From Vibrio pomeroyi (lineage in GTDB: Bacteria > Pseudomonadota > Gammaproteobacteria > Enterobacterales > Vibrionaceae), in NCBI GenBank assembly GCA_041879425.1, contig CP090855.1, positions 1,426,001 through 1,490,000 of the forward strand: a stretch of 64,000 nucleotides of DNA, written 5' to 3'. Numbering within the stretch: position 1 is the first letter of the stretch; each line of letters opens with the position of its first letter. The notes under the pieces were generated by a model that had not been told where the DNA came from, made no database searches, and saw only the letters and a list, made by a program, of their open reading frames with translations. This document shows, one piece after another, positions 24,557 to 32,557 of this stretch. Made by a program: the position numbers and the translations under genes.

Positions 24557-27500
24557 ATGCTTTTGGCAATTTTTGTCGCGCTTGCAATCGTATTGTTAGC
24601 GTTACTGCAGTCGTGTGCGCCTGCTGTTGAACCACCTACAGGCCCTTTAGGGCCAAATAGTTCATACGAACAAGGTCAAGGTCAAGGTCAAGCTCAAAAA
24701 GGGGGGGAATCAGGAGATGATTGCCATTCTTCGAGAGGAGCACCAATATGGCACTTTGACTTCAATAATCTCAACCTCGTTGTTCAAGATACGCCAATCT
24801 GGTTTGATTCGGCGTATGGACCTAATATTGAATTCACATTAACTTACAATGCGCTTGGAAAAGAAAATACAAATAATTCGGTTGGTTCTCGATGGTCCCA
24901 TAGTTACAGTGACTATATAACCCAACCGAATGAATCTAATTCGCTAGTTCTGTTTGCGGGAACAGGACGCGTCGATGAATACCAACAAATTGGTACTAAC
25001 TATGTTTTAAATTCACAATCGCTTCTGTCAGGAGAAGCGACTTTGCTGCCTCGGTTGAGTGTTGAAGATGGCGTGATTAAGGCGACTTACGTTGACGGCA
25101 GTTACAAAACGTTCACTCACGTGGAAAGTGGCGATTACCGATTAAGTTCCACGGTCGATCAAAGCGGTAACGCACTTAAGTTTGCTTACCAAGACGACCA
25201 GTTGACGAGTGTGACTAACGCATTAGATCAATCTCTGACTTTTAGTTATAACCAGGCCAAGCAAATTGTCTCGGTGAAAGGCCCGACGGGGTATCAAGCT
25301 CATTTCAACTATAACCAGAAAGGTGAATTAATCTCGCTTGAGGACATGCAAGGGTACTCCGCAGATATCACTTATGATGAGATGGGGATAATCTCGTCAA
25401 TCACTGATGCTAAGGGACAAACCCAATTTATTGTTGAGCTAGGCAACGCTGATTCAAATCGGGTAGATGAATATCCAGCACCTGGTGACCCAATGGGAAT
25501 GAGTAGCCGAGTGACTGCGATAAATCCGCTGGGTTATAAAGAGGAGTTTTTCTACAACTCAGAAACAGGCAAAGCGTGGTACATCTCACCAGAGCACTAC
25601 ATCAATTACGTGGATGTTAATGTTAACAATGACCAACCCGACGTTCCTAAAACTGTCTATGACTATCAGCGGTTCTCCAAAGGTTATTCTCGTGTTCAAC
25701 AGGTTACTAGACCGGATGGTACATGGACTCGTTTCGAATACGATCAAAATCGTAATCTATCCAAAACTGTTTATTCAGATGGTAATTCCGTAAAGTATCG
25801 CAATAACTCGTTTGGTAAAGTTGTGGAGTTTACTGATACGCTCAATAACAGCACGATCTATGTTTACGATGATCGTCAAAACTTAATTAAAGCTGTCACG
25901 CCGACAGGCGAAAAGGGTTTTGAATACAGCCAAAATAACTTACTGATTGGTGCTACTAATTTAAACGGTGTTAAAACTCGCTATAAATACAACGACCAAG
26001 GGCAGTTATTACAAGTAACGGCTGCTGACGGTAACGTTGTCGACTTTGGTTATTCATCTGGGCGACTCGACTCGATTGTTAGTCAGGGTAAGGCGCTGGC
26101 GTCATATCAATATGATGAGCTAGGGCGCGTAACACAAGTTATTGATATACATGGTAACGCCACGCAGTATCGTTATGACCGAATTAACCAACTCACTCAT
26201 GTCAGCGGAGAGGGAAATCGTGATACTGAGATTGTTTATGGGAGTTGTCCTCGTCTTGTAGAGAGCGAAACCCTTCCGGGAGGTCGAACTTACCAATATC
26301 AATATAATTCAGCAAAGCAACTGGTAGCGGTTATTGACCCTATGTTGGGCGTTACACGGTTAAAACGAGATGCGGCAGGACGCACTACGGCTTTAATTGA
26401 CGCCAATCAAAATAAAACAGAATTTGAATATAGCGCCGTGGGTCAGCTTACAACGAAGCGTTACGCAGATGGCAGCGCGCTAAAAATTGATTACCAGCAA
26501 GGTTATATCAACAGCACCACTAATGCTCGAGGCGTTACAAAGTCTTTTCATTACAATGAAAATAACCAACTGACTCGTGTAAGTTATGGCGACGCTACAC
26601 CAGAAGTTTCCTATCAATATAATTCGTTAGGAGAGCTGGTATCAGTCTCTGATGGCCAAGGTCTGACACAATATTCTTATTTCTCGGACGGTAAAGTTGA
26701 GAGCATTGATGGCCCTTGGGACAACGATACCATTGAACTTGGGTTTGATAAGCTGAATCGATTCTCTTCATTGATGTTGGATGGAGATAACTACGGTGAG
26801 TACAAGTACGACGCTCTGGGTCGACTAAAGCAAGTTTCGGCACTGGAACAGGTCTTTGAACTCACCTACGATGATTCGCCTGATAATGTTTCGGCTGACT
26901 TAACTTACCCCAATGGCATCAAGCAAGTGTTGAGCTTTGACAATATTGGCGATCTCTCCAAGCTCGAATACCGAAAAGGCGTGAATACAATCGGCAAGTT
27001 TGTTTTCGGTTTTGACGTTGCAGGTAAACTCACCCAATTAGAGTCTAACGAACCGCTCCTTCTAGAGCGCCCACAAACACAAGCCACGTACAATTCGCTT
27101 AACCAAATTTCCTCGTGGGATGGCGACAGTAGCGCTTTTGTTTATGATGCTGATGGAAACTTAGTACAAGGCTTATTGCCAGGTGAGACTCCTTTTGAAG
27201 CAGACTATGACGCTGAAAACAGACTGACCGCGATTCGTTTTGAGAAAAGTGGCACTCAGATTGAGGAACGATTTGAGTATGGTCACGATCATTTTCTAAG
27301 AGTGTATCAGCGTTTTGAAAGCAATATTAAAACCTTAGAGAAACGCTTTGTTCGCTTAGGCCTGATTGAGCTTCAAGAGCGTGACAGCGAGAACAACGTA
27401 TTAGCAAACAATATATGGCGACCAGATAGAAAAGGCGGTGTCGCTGGGTTATTAATGCGTCAGCAGAGCCAGCAAAATATCTACTACATGACTAACCATC

Positions 27501-28195
27501 TTGGTCACGTCTATGGTGTGTTTGACCAGGCTGGCGAAAGACTCAGTCAGCGAGGTTATTCGCCTTACGGACAAATAAGTGGTGATGGTTTCACTCTACA
27601 GCCGTTTGGTATGTCGACCAAACGCTCAGATTTTGAAAGTGGATTAGTTTATTTTGGTTATCGCTTCTATATGCCAAACTTGGGCCGCTGGCTAAACCGC
27701 GACCCACTGCAAGAGCAAGGCGGGATTAACCTCTATGCGTATGTAAATGGTGACCCGTTAGGGTATGTAGATCCGGATGGGCGTTCACCTATGGCAGTTG
27801 GTGCAGTAGCTGGTGGGCTTTTAGCTGGTCCTCCTGGTGCAGTAGTCGGTGGTGTTGTAGGTGCGACTGCAGGAGTGGCACTATGCGTACTTACCGATCT
27901 CTGTGACTGGAATGAGTCTGGTGAAAGTGAGTTTCCTGCTCCTGGAAAGCCAGGAGAAGACGACGGCTTTATCCCTCCCAAGAAGCCTCCTAAAAACTGC
28001 GATCCTAGTGGACGGGTAAAAAACCCAAACGGGTCAGGGAAAGGTTGGGAAGATCATATAGGGGAGGTCTGGGTTCCTACAGGGGGAAAAGCTGACCATG
28101 GTGGAGACCATTGGGATGTGCAGACGCCCAAGCAACCGGGTCAAAGGCGCGGTCGATATCGTAATGTATACCCAGGAGGAAAAGTGAGAAAATGA
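24557..28195 (+). CDS. RHS repeat lipoprotein with variable C-terminal toxin-like tip
   Basis: The 1212-residue protein starts with a lipoprotein signal (LLALLQSC, Cys20; Ala at +2 suggests the outer membrane). A low-complexity Gln/Gly linker, an RHS N-terminal domain (HFDFNNLNLVVQDTPIWFD) and about 20 YD repeats (for example YDELGRVTQVIDIHGNATQY) follow. The RHS core ends GINLYAYVNGDPLGYVDPDG near residue 1075. The last ~135 residues are the tip: a Gly/Ala-rich hydrophobic stretch, then HGGDHWDVQ and RNVYPGGKVR. RHS cores form a shell and self-cleave at the core end (established for the family). No PAAR or VgrG-like part is present, so type VI export is unlikely from this protein. The ATG has AAGGA. 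The next gene overlaps its stop by 4 bases. Confidence 0.9.
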   Translation: MLLAIFVALAIVLLALLQSCAPAVEPPTGPLGPNSSYEQGQGQGQAQKGGESGDDCHSSRGAPIWHFDFNNLNLVVQDTPIWFDSAYGPNIEFTLTYNALGKENTNNSVGSRWSHSYSDYITQPNESNSLVLFAGTGRVDEYQQIGTNYVLNSQSLLSGEATLLPRLSVEDGVIKATYVDGSYKTFTHVESGDYRLSSTVDQSGNALKFAYQDDQLTSVTNALDQSLTFSYNQAKQIVSVKGPTGYQAHFNYNQKGELISLEDMQGYSADITYDEMGIISSITDAKGQTQFIVELGNADSNRVDEYPAPGDPMGMSSRVTAINPLGYKEEFFYNSETGKAWYISPEHYINYVDVNVNNDQPDVPKTVYDYQRFSKGYSRVQQVTRPDGTWTRFEYDQNRNLSKTVYSDGNSVKYRNNSFGKVVEFTDTLNNSTIYVYDDRQNLIKAVTPTGEKGFEYSQNNLLIGATNLNGVKTRYKYNDQGQLLQVTAADGNVVDFGYSSGRLDSIVSQGKALASYQYDELGRVTQVIDIHGNATQYRYDRINQLTHVSGEGNRDTEIVYGSCPRLVESETLPGGRTYQYQYNSAKQLVAVIDPMLGVTRLKRDAAGRTTALIDANQNKTEFEYSAVGQLTTKRYADGSALKIDYQQGYINSTTNARGVTKSFHYNENNQLTRVSYGDATPEVSYQYNSLGELVSVSDGQGLTQYSYFSDGKVESIDGPWDNDTIELGFDKLNRFSSLMLDGDNYGEYKYDALGRLKQVSALEQVFELTYDDSPDNVSADLTYPNGIKQVLSFDNIGDLSKLEYRKGVNTIGKFVFGFDVAGKLTQLESNEPLLLERPQTQATYNSLNQISSWDGDSSAFVYDADGNLVQGLLPGETPFEADYDAENRLTAIRFEKSGTQIEERFEYGHDHFLRVYQRFESNIKTLEKRFVRLGLIELQERDSENNVLANNIWRPDRKGGVAGLLMRQQSQQNIYYMTNHLGHVYGVFDQAGERLSQRGYSPYGQISGDGFTLQPFGMSTKRSDFESGLVYFGYRFYMPNLGRWLNRDPLQEQGGINLYAYVNGDPLGYVDPDGRSPMAVGAVAGGLLAGPPGAVVGGVVGATAGVALCVLTDLCDWNESGESEFPAPGKPGEDDGFIPPKKPPKNCDPSGRVKNPNGSGKGWEDHIGEVWVPTGGKADHGGDHWDVQTPKQPGQRRGRYRNVYPGGKVRK
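24701..24707 (+). repeat. G7 homopolymer just after the lipobox
   Basis: A5 followed by G7 within the Gln/Gly linker, right after three GGTCAA-type hexamer repeats (about 24673-24692). A length change here would shut off the RHS protein after about 50 residues. Confidence 0.9.
27416..27783 (+). repeat. RHS core segment, copy 0 (within the full-length gene)
   Basis: A 368-bp stretch encoding W-R-P-D-R-K to D-P-D-G-R. It recurs nearly unchanged downstream at 28621-28988 and 35053-35420, and partly at 29903-30020, 32752-33440 and 36816-37083. Confidence 0.95.
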
Positions 28196-28497
28196 AGAAC
28201 ATACAGATTATAGATGACGCAATTAATGCAACATATGATATTTTTTCGGCAACGGACGAGGAGTTTTCATTGTTGTTTCCTGCCAATACGAACATTGCTT
28301 TTATAGAAGATATTGATTCGGACAATTTAGTTGTTAAACAGGCTCTAAAGAATTTGTGGGGTCGAAGAGTACGCAAGTGCGATGTTCAAGGTATCCATGG
28401 AACTATGTTTTATGGGCTTGAAGATAAAAAAGATTATTACCCAACTTTGATCGATGAAGAAGCATGTAACCCCGATGCTTCAAAACTACGGAAATAA
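28192..28497 (+). CDS. Candidate immunity protein for the full-length RHS tip
   Basis: A 101-residue small acidic cytoplasmic protein whose ATG overlaps the RHS stop (ATGA). It has no signal peptide or membrane segment and no recognised family. Tight overlap with a polymorphic toxin-type gene is the usual position of a cognate immunity gene, so that role is inferred. It contains GIHGTMFYGLEDKKDYYPT near residue 65. Base composition is more AT-rich than the RHS core. Confidence 0.7.
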   Translation: MKNIQIIDDAINATYDIFSATDEEFSLLFPANTNIAFIEDIDSDNLVVKQALKNLWGRRVRKCDVQGIHGTMFYGLEDKKDYYPTLIDEEACNPDASKLRK

Positions 28498-28620
28498 ACG
28501 CAATGATTTGACTTGGCCAGGTTTTGTCATTTGAAATAGGACAAAAGGCCTAGTCTCAAAAAAGTAGGTGATGACCTTTCGAGCAACAACTGAAATGATT
28601 GCAAAATAAGGTGGTGTCTA
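28498..28620 (+). other. Junction leader before displaced module 1
   Basis: No gene. GGACAAAAGGCCTAGTCTC (28541-28559) and the later AAATAAGGTGGT just before the core copy are also found, diverged, at 34968-35052 before module 4. The left border of the core homology is sharp at 28621. Confidence 0.6.
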
Positions 28621-28988
28621 TGGCGACCAGATAGAAAAGGCGGTGTCGCTGGGTTATTAATGCGTCAGCAGAGCCAGCAAAATATCTATTACATGACTAA
28701 CCATCTCGGTCATGTCTATGGTGTGTTTGACCAAGCAGGCGAAAGACTCAGCCAACGAGGTTATTCGCCATACGGGCAAGTAAGTGGTGATGGTTTCACT
28801 CTACAGCCGTTTGGTATGTCGACCAAACGCTCAGATTTTGAAAGTGGATTAGTTTATTTTGGTTATCGCTTCTATATGCCAAACTTGGGCCGCTGGCTAA
28901 ACCGCGACCCACTGCAAGAGCAAGGCGGGATTAACCTCTATGCGTATGTGGATGGTGATCCATTAGGTTATATTGATCCGGATGGGCG
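28621..28988 (+). repeat. RHS core segment, copy 1
   Basis: Same 368-bp segment as 27416-27783 with only scattered base changes, same left and right boundaries. Confidence 0.95.
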
Positions 28989-29340
28989 TTTAGCGATGGT
29001 TATTCCTCCACCGGTTTTGCCGATATTTCCGCCAACAAACACAATGACGAATGCTAGTCCGGAAAATGGTTGGGTAGATGAACGCGAAGCAAGTGTAATG
29101 TATGACTATTATAAAAATTCCTGTGGTCCCAAACTTCCTCCTTCTGGTGATGAGTGCCAAGATTACAGAAATGAGGCACACCAAGCTAATATGTGTGCCC
29201 ACCTTAGAGCGCAGTGGGATGAAAAATTTTGGCCAGGAAGACACACACAAGCTATCAAAGAAGCTCAGAGAAGGGCGAAAAAGTATAATAGGTTAGCAGA
29301 AGACTGTGAACGAGCTAGAGAAGTTATGGAATGTCAATGA
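28660..29340 (+). CDS. Displaced RHS C-terminal module 1 (core end plus tip)
   Basis: A 226-codon frame with the last ~110 residues of the RHS core (MRQQSQQNIYYMTNHLGHVYG to DPLGYIDPDGR) followed by a tip of about 117 residues unrelated to the full-length one. The tip begins LAMVIPPPVLPIFPPTN, carries five Cys and ends with a charged helix (HTQAIKEAQRRAKKYNRLAEDCERAR). The core frame runs back to 28621 and meets a TGA shortly upstream, with no ribosome binding site at the internal ATG 28660. So it is probably a silent cassette rather than an expressed gene. The cognate immunity candidate lies 18 bp downstream. Confidence 0.75.
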   Translation: MRQQSQQNIYYMTNHLGHVYGVFDQAGERLSQRGYSPYGQVSGDGFTLQPFGMSTKRSDFESGLVYFGYRFYMPNLGRWLNRDPLQEQGGINLYAYVDGDPLGYIDPDGRLAMVIPPPVLPIFPPTNTMTNASPENGWVDEREASVMYDYYKNSCGPKLPPSGDECQDYRNEAHQANMCAHLRAQWDEKFWPGRHTQAIKEAQRRAKKYNRLAEDCERAREVMECQ

Positions 29341-29358
29341 TTTTGAGGGGAATAGATT

Positions 29359-29814
29359 GTGGAGTATTGGGGTTATATTGACAAAGGTGAGCTTAATAGA
29401 CGTTTTAACAAAGCTTTTCCAGATGTTCGGTGTCCAGATGTAGACGTATTTTTTGCCGTCGGGAAAACTAATATTATCAGAAAGATGATTAGTGACAGAA
29501 TACCTGTAGGGGTATTGGATAGTGATGTTAATAATCTAGCTGAATATTATGATGAGTATTTATGTGTAAGTAACGAAGGCATGAAATGGCTGTTATCATC
29601 TTTGTGTAAATATATAATAAAACAACGTAGTGGACATGAGAAAATGATGCCATTTTTATTGCTTTATATTCAAGATTCTGGTTCTAGTGAAAGCTATGAC
29701 TTTCATTTTCTAAGTAACGAACAAAAAGAGGTATTATTTAACTTTCTAGAATACTGCTCTGAGATGTATGATGTTTCAGTTTTTGAAGAGAAAAAAATGC
29801 TAGAAAAATTTTAA
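29359..29814 (+). CDS. Candidate immunity protein for module 1
   Basis: A 151-residue acidic protein starting at GTG with GAGGGG upstream. It has no signal peptide. The sequence (EYWGYIDKGELNRRFNKAFP, YLCVSNEGMKWLLSSL, FHFLSNEQKEVLFNFLEYC) recalls small immunity-type proteins with a conserved Tyr/Trp start, but no family is claimed. It follows the module 1 tip and is AT-rich compared with the core. Confidence 0.65.
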   Translation: MEYWGYIDKGELNRRFNKAFPDVRCPDVDVFFAVGKTNIIRKMISDRIPVGVLDSDVNNLAEYYDEYLCVSNEGMKWLLSSLCKYIIKQRSGHEKMMPFLLLYIQDSGSSESYDFHFLSNEQKEVLFNFLEYCSEMYDVSVFEEKKMLEKF

Positions 29815-29902
29815 TTATTTAACTTGAAATATTATTTTATAAATTCAGCTATTGCTATTTTTAATGAGGTTAGGCCTTTCATAGATAAAGGAGGGGGCAA
29901 GC

Positions 29903-30020
29903 CTATGTTGTGTTTGACTAGACTGGTGAAAGACTCAGCCAGAGAGGTTATTCGCCTTACGGGCAAGTAAGTGGCGATGATTTCACTCTACAGCCGTTTG
30001 GTATGTGGATCCGGATGGCA
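29903..30020 (+). repeat. RHS core segment, copy 2, with a 154-bp deletion
   Basis: Homology to the core runs from TATGTTGTGTTTGAC to the Phe-Gly-Met codons and then jumps straight to GTGGATCCGGATGGC. In the full-length gene the corresponding points are two GGTATGT direct repeats (27608-27614 and 27762-27768), 154 bp apart. Confidence 0.85.
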
Positions 30021-30370
30021 GATTCGCAGTAGCAATGCTTCACCCTGCAGTTGCTATTCCTGTAAGTTATGTGGTATGCAGGGCTCTTGGCGGTTGCGAA
30101 ATACCTAACTTACCTGATTGGCCGAGTTGGCAAAATAGCAATGAGGAAGATGAAGAAGGACCGAAGAGAGCTAGAAATAAGAAACGCAAAGGACAAGGCC
30201 CATGTGAAATTGATAGAATTGATCCACCCCATGGTCAGCCAGGTTCTCAGTGGCATGCTCATGGAACTAAAGGAGGAGCATTAAATCAAGACGGTGAACC
30301 AAAAGATTCTGATCCCAAGTTTTCTAATAAGACTAAAAAGTGGTTGAAAAAGCATGGATGGAAAATATGA
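30005..30370 (+). CDS. Displaced RHS tip, module 2 (out of frame with its core remnant)
   Basis: A 121-codon frame starting at the DPDG motif. The tip has a hydrophobic start (MLHPAVAIPVSYVVCRALGG), an acidic/basic linker (SNEEDEEGPKRARNKKRKGQ) and a compact C-terminal domain with GSQWHAHGTKGGALNQDG and KTKKWLKKHGW. A domain of this look (His-x-His and a Lys-rich end) is frequent at RHS tails; its activity is not known to me. The 154-bp deletion in the core shifts the frame, so the core remnant reads into TAG while the tip frame is open. Not expressed as a fusion unless repaired. Confidence 0.65.
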   Translation: MDPDGRFAVAMLHPAVAIPVSYVVCRALGGCEIPNLPDWPSWQNSNEEDEEGPKRARNKKRKGQGPCEIDRIDPPHGQPGSQWHAHGTKGGALNQDGEPKDSDPKFSNKTKKWLKKHGWKI

Positions 30371-30888
30371 ACTTATTTGAATTTTTGAATAAATTAGATG
30401 TTGAAAATATTAAATATGAAATTAGTTATAAGTGCTCATCATGGATATCAGTGAAAATTACAATGGGAGATAAGTATTGGCTACTTAGTTTTGATGAGTC
30501 TGGTTTTTTAGATTTAGAAGTTTATAAAGTAGAGTGTGAGACTCAAAGTGAAAATATCCAGGAAATATTCCAATTATTTAATGCAGCAAGAAAATTATGC
30601 ATAAACTTTTCCGAAAGAAATGGAATTAATTTTAATTATCCATTTGTTTTTAAAAATAGTGCAGGTTTAACAAGGGAAATTGAAGGAATATTCCCTGATT
30701 TTGGCCTTAATGGGGTTGTTATAACTTCTAATAATAATGACGAAAACGCTATTTTAGATATTGAAAATTTGGGTTGTTATCATGTTTTTCATCTAGATGT
30801 TAATAATGGTTCGATCTACGCAGAGAGGACTTTGTTTGAATATCTTAACGAAATAGATTGGAATGGAAGTGGAGTTTGTCCTTTGTAA
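30367..30888 (+). CDS. Candidate immunity protein for module 2
   Basis: A 173-residue protein. The start at 30367 is chosen because ATG overlaps the tip's stop (ATGA); the open frame extends further upstream. It is acidic, without a signal peptide, and very AT-rich. The pattern MGDKYWLLSFDESGFLDLEVYK followed by an amphipathic helix resembles the decayed gene at 31643-32090. The last codons and the TAA (30886-30888) coincide with the GTAAGCG end of an IS66-like remnant, so the original C-terminus may have been altered. Confidence 0.6.
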   Translation: MNLFEFLNKLDVENIKYEISYKCSSWISVKITMGDKYWLLSFDESGFLDLEVYKVECETQSENIQEIFQLFNAARKLCINFSERNGINFNYPFVFKNSAGLTREIEGIFPDFGLNGVVITSNNNDENAILDIENLGCYHVFHLDVNNGSIYAERTLFEYLNEIDWNGSGVCPL

Positions 30889-31080
30889 GCGCGTCATAAA
30901 CCCCGCATTCTAATCGCCTAGCGCGAAGAATAAGATCAAGTCTCCGACCATGAGGAGATTTGAAATGGGAAAACGACACACTAATCAAGAATGGCAAACG
31001 CTCATCGAGCAGTCTGAATCGAGTTCATTGTCAACGCTTGCATTTTGTAAGCTCAATGAACTCAATCCCTCAACGATTTA
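30885..31080 (+). mobile_element. IS66-family element remnant (left end and start of tnpA)
   Basis: GTAAGCGCGTC at 30885 looks like the terminal repeat of an IS66-family element. 80 bp further, ATG 30965 starts a peptide MGKRHTNQEWQTLIEQSESS then LSTLAFCKLNELNPSTIYSK, which matches the N-terminal helix-turn-helix region of the IS66 accessory protein TnpA. Homology stops near 31080, where a toxin-tail sequence begins. No tnpB, tnpC or right end was found, so the element is dead. Identification is from recalled family patterns. Confidence 0.6.
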
Positions 31081-31170
31081 TTCAAAGATAGAGACGGAAA
31101 CATTTTTGTTAAGCCAAAGAAGGGTAATGGTCCTGGAGAGTTTACTGGTTTCAATATTTATAACTTGTGA
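31075..31170 (+). pseudogene. Toxin-tail remnant joined to the IS fragment
   Basis: From 31081 a frame reads FKDRDGNIFVKPKKGNGPGE and on to FNIYNL and TGA (31168-31170). Such Asp-Gly-Asn and Gly-Pro-Gly-Glu endings are typical of RHS and other polymorphic toxin C-termini. The frame is different from the upstream IS peptide, so it is a truncated tail without its front part. The DUF4279-like gene follows 7 bp later. Confidence 0.55.
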
Positions 31171-31177
31171 GGAAAAT

Positions 31178-31567
31178 ATGAGAGTTTATGCAAGATTAAG
31201 TATTGTGAGTGAGAGTGTTTCTTCTAAAGATATTTCAGGGCAGGTTGGAATGAGCTTTGATGAGCTCTGGGATGTTGGTGATAGCAGGAAATTAGGTTCA
31301 ATAGTTGAGGAAGATAATGGCTGTACAATAAAGTCCGAAGTCGATTCTTCTTCAACAATTGAAGATCACCTTGAAAGCTTGTTCACGAGAACTGTAGATA
31401 GAGAACATTTGATTCGATTGTTGTCTGACAGAGGAGACGTGTATATTCAAGTGTCACTTTCGATTTACAGCGACGATGCACCGCCACTAACCTTTGAAAG
31501 GAAATATATTAATTGGATTAGTAACATTGGTGCTAGTTTAGATGTAGATCTATACCCGTTTGAGTAA
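31178..31567 (+). CDS. DUF4279-like protein, candidate immunity gene
   Basis: A 129-residue protein starting MRVYARLSIVSESVSSKDIS. It has the order expected for DUF4279: VGMSFDELWDVGDSR near residue 25, a charged strand, IEDHLESLFTRTVDREHLIRLL near residue 65, VYIQVSLSIYSDDAPPLTFE near residue 88, and the end IGASLDVDLYPFE. DUF4279 genes are often found in polymorphic-toxin loci as immunity proteins. A longer open frame reads back through the IS remnant, but GAGGAAAAT before ATG 31178 sets the true start. Its toxin is only a tail remnant, so it is probably an orphan. Confidence 0.75.
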   Translation: MRVYARLSIVSESVSSKDISGQVGMSFDELWDVGDSRKLGSIVEEDNGCTIKSEVDSSSTIEDHLESLFTRTVDREHLIRLLSDRGDVYIQVSLSIYSDDAPPLTFERKYINWISNIGASLDVDLYPFE

Positions 31568-31642
31568 TAGATATAGGCAGGGTAAATAAAGAATCTATGT
31601 TGGAACGCATGAATATTCATGAATTAACTTGTTTATTATAAG

Positions 31643-32090
31643 ATGAAGACATTTACTATAGAGTACGCATATGGGGGTATAATTAATATAATTATACCTA
31701 TGGACGAGTATTCATGGAAAGTTAGCTTTGACTCTGAAGGACTCGAGTCTTCAGAAATATGGAAGAAAGAGTTAGTCAGTATTGATGAAAGCGAAATGTC
31801 AATTGAAGAATAAAAAAACGGCATTTTAAAAAAGTGTAAATCTATAGCATCAGAATATGATATGAAATTTGAGTCAGATTTTATATTTTTAGAGAGCTCA
31901 GGGGAGAGTATTAAAGTCTCAGGCAGGTTTTTTGATAAAAAGGGTCGAAGTATAATACTGATTACTCAGAAGGACTCCCGGGGCTCAATAGTTGAAACGG
32001 GAAAAGTTTAGAACAAGTGAATTAACTATCAAAAATGGTGCTCTATATAAAGACGTTAGGGTTTGTTTAGATGAATTACTAGATCTATAA
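31643..32090 (+). pseudogene. Decayed immunity-type gene
   Basis: ATG 31643 opens a peptide MKTFTIEYAYGGIINIIIPM with YSWKVSFDSEGLESSEIWKK that stops at TAA 31811. The same frame continues past that stop for about 58 codons (KCKSIASEYDMKF, LESSGESIKVSGRFFDKKGR). One or two frameshifts near 31980 and 32005 then lead to LTIKNGALYKDV and LDELLDL with TAA. The pieces together resemble the module 2 immunity candidate in layout (WLLSFDESG, then a helix, then a beta-rich end). One nonsense codon and at least one frameshift make it inactive. Confidence 0.55.
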
Positions 32091-32278
32091 AAGTACAGTA
32101 TAAATTTTTTTTGTTACTATAGATATAAAGATTCTGAATTTTTGGTTTTACGGGAGGGTGAAAATCGTTGTCTCTAGATATGTATGAACCTGGAGTGAAG
32201 TCTTGCTTTTTTCGATTTAATTTTCCACAGAAAAGAGAGTAAGTGTATACGGTTTTTTAAGATAGGAGTAACAACAAG

Positions 32279-32557
32279 TTGAGTGTTTTAGAAATTTTTC
32301 GCTTTGTTTTTCCATTGTCATCCTTTATATGTGGAGTTGGACTGTTTCTTTCCCCACTTATTTTAAAAATGTTTAGAACTGACAAAGGTAAAGTTGGCCC
32401 TAGAGACTTCACAATGCTGTTTAGTAAAAAAGAGTTTTTGAATGAACAAGGGCTTTTGATTAGGGAAAGGTTGCGACTAACCATTAACTGGTCATTTCTT
32501 ATTTCACTGTTGTCTTTTTTGGTTATTATTTATGAACAATATGTGGTTGTTATTTAG
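32279..32557 (+). CDS. Small membrane protein, possible immunity gene
   Basis: A 92-residue protein starting at TTG with AGGAG about 8 bases upstream. Two membrane segments: residues about 8-30 (FVFPLSSFICGVGLFLSPLIL) and 70-90 (INWSFLISLLSFLVIIYEQYV), with a basic loop between. In RHS cassette arrays such proteins can be immunity factors against membrane-active or periplasmic tips (inference). No toxin front is left; the ~180 bp before it look like decayed sequence. Confidence 0.5.
   Translation: MSVLEIFRFVFPLSSFICGVGLFLSPLILKMFRTDKGKVGPRDFTMLFSKKEFLNEQGLLIRERLRLTINWSFLISLLSFLVIIYEQYVVVI

Noticed and set aside
24557..28195. RHS protein considered as a type VI secretion effector
   Set aside because: It has a lipoprotein signal and no PAAR domain, and no vgrG, hcp or adaptor gene is nearby.
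28077..28376. 99-codon minus-strand frame across the RHS tip
   Set aside because: It is a shadow of the RHS tip and its immunity candidate, with no independent support.
30950..31567. 205-residue protein joining the IS66-like peptide to DUF4279
   Set aside because: It is a chance read-through across an IS remnant and a toxin tail; DUF4279 has its own start and ribosome binding site at 31178.
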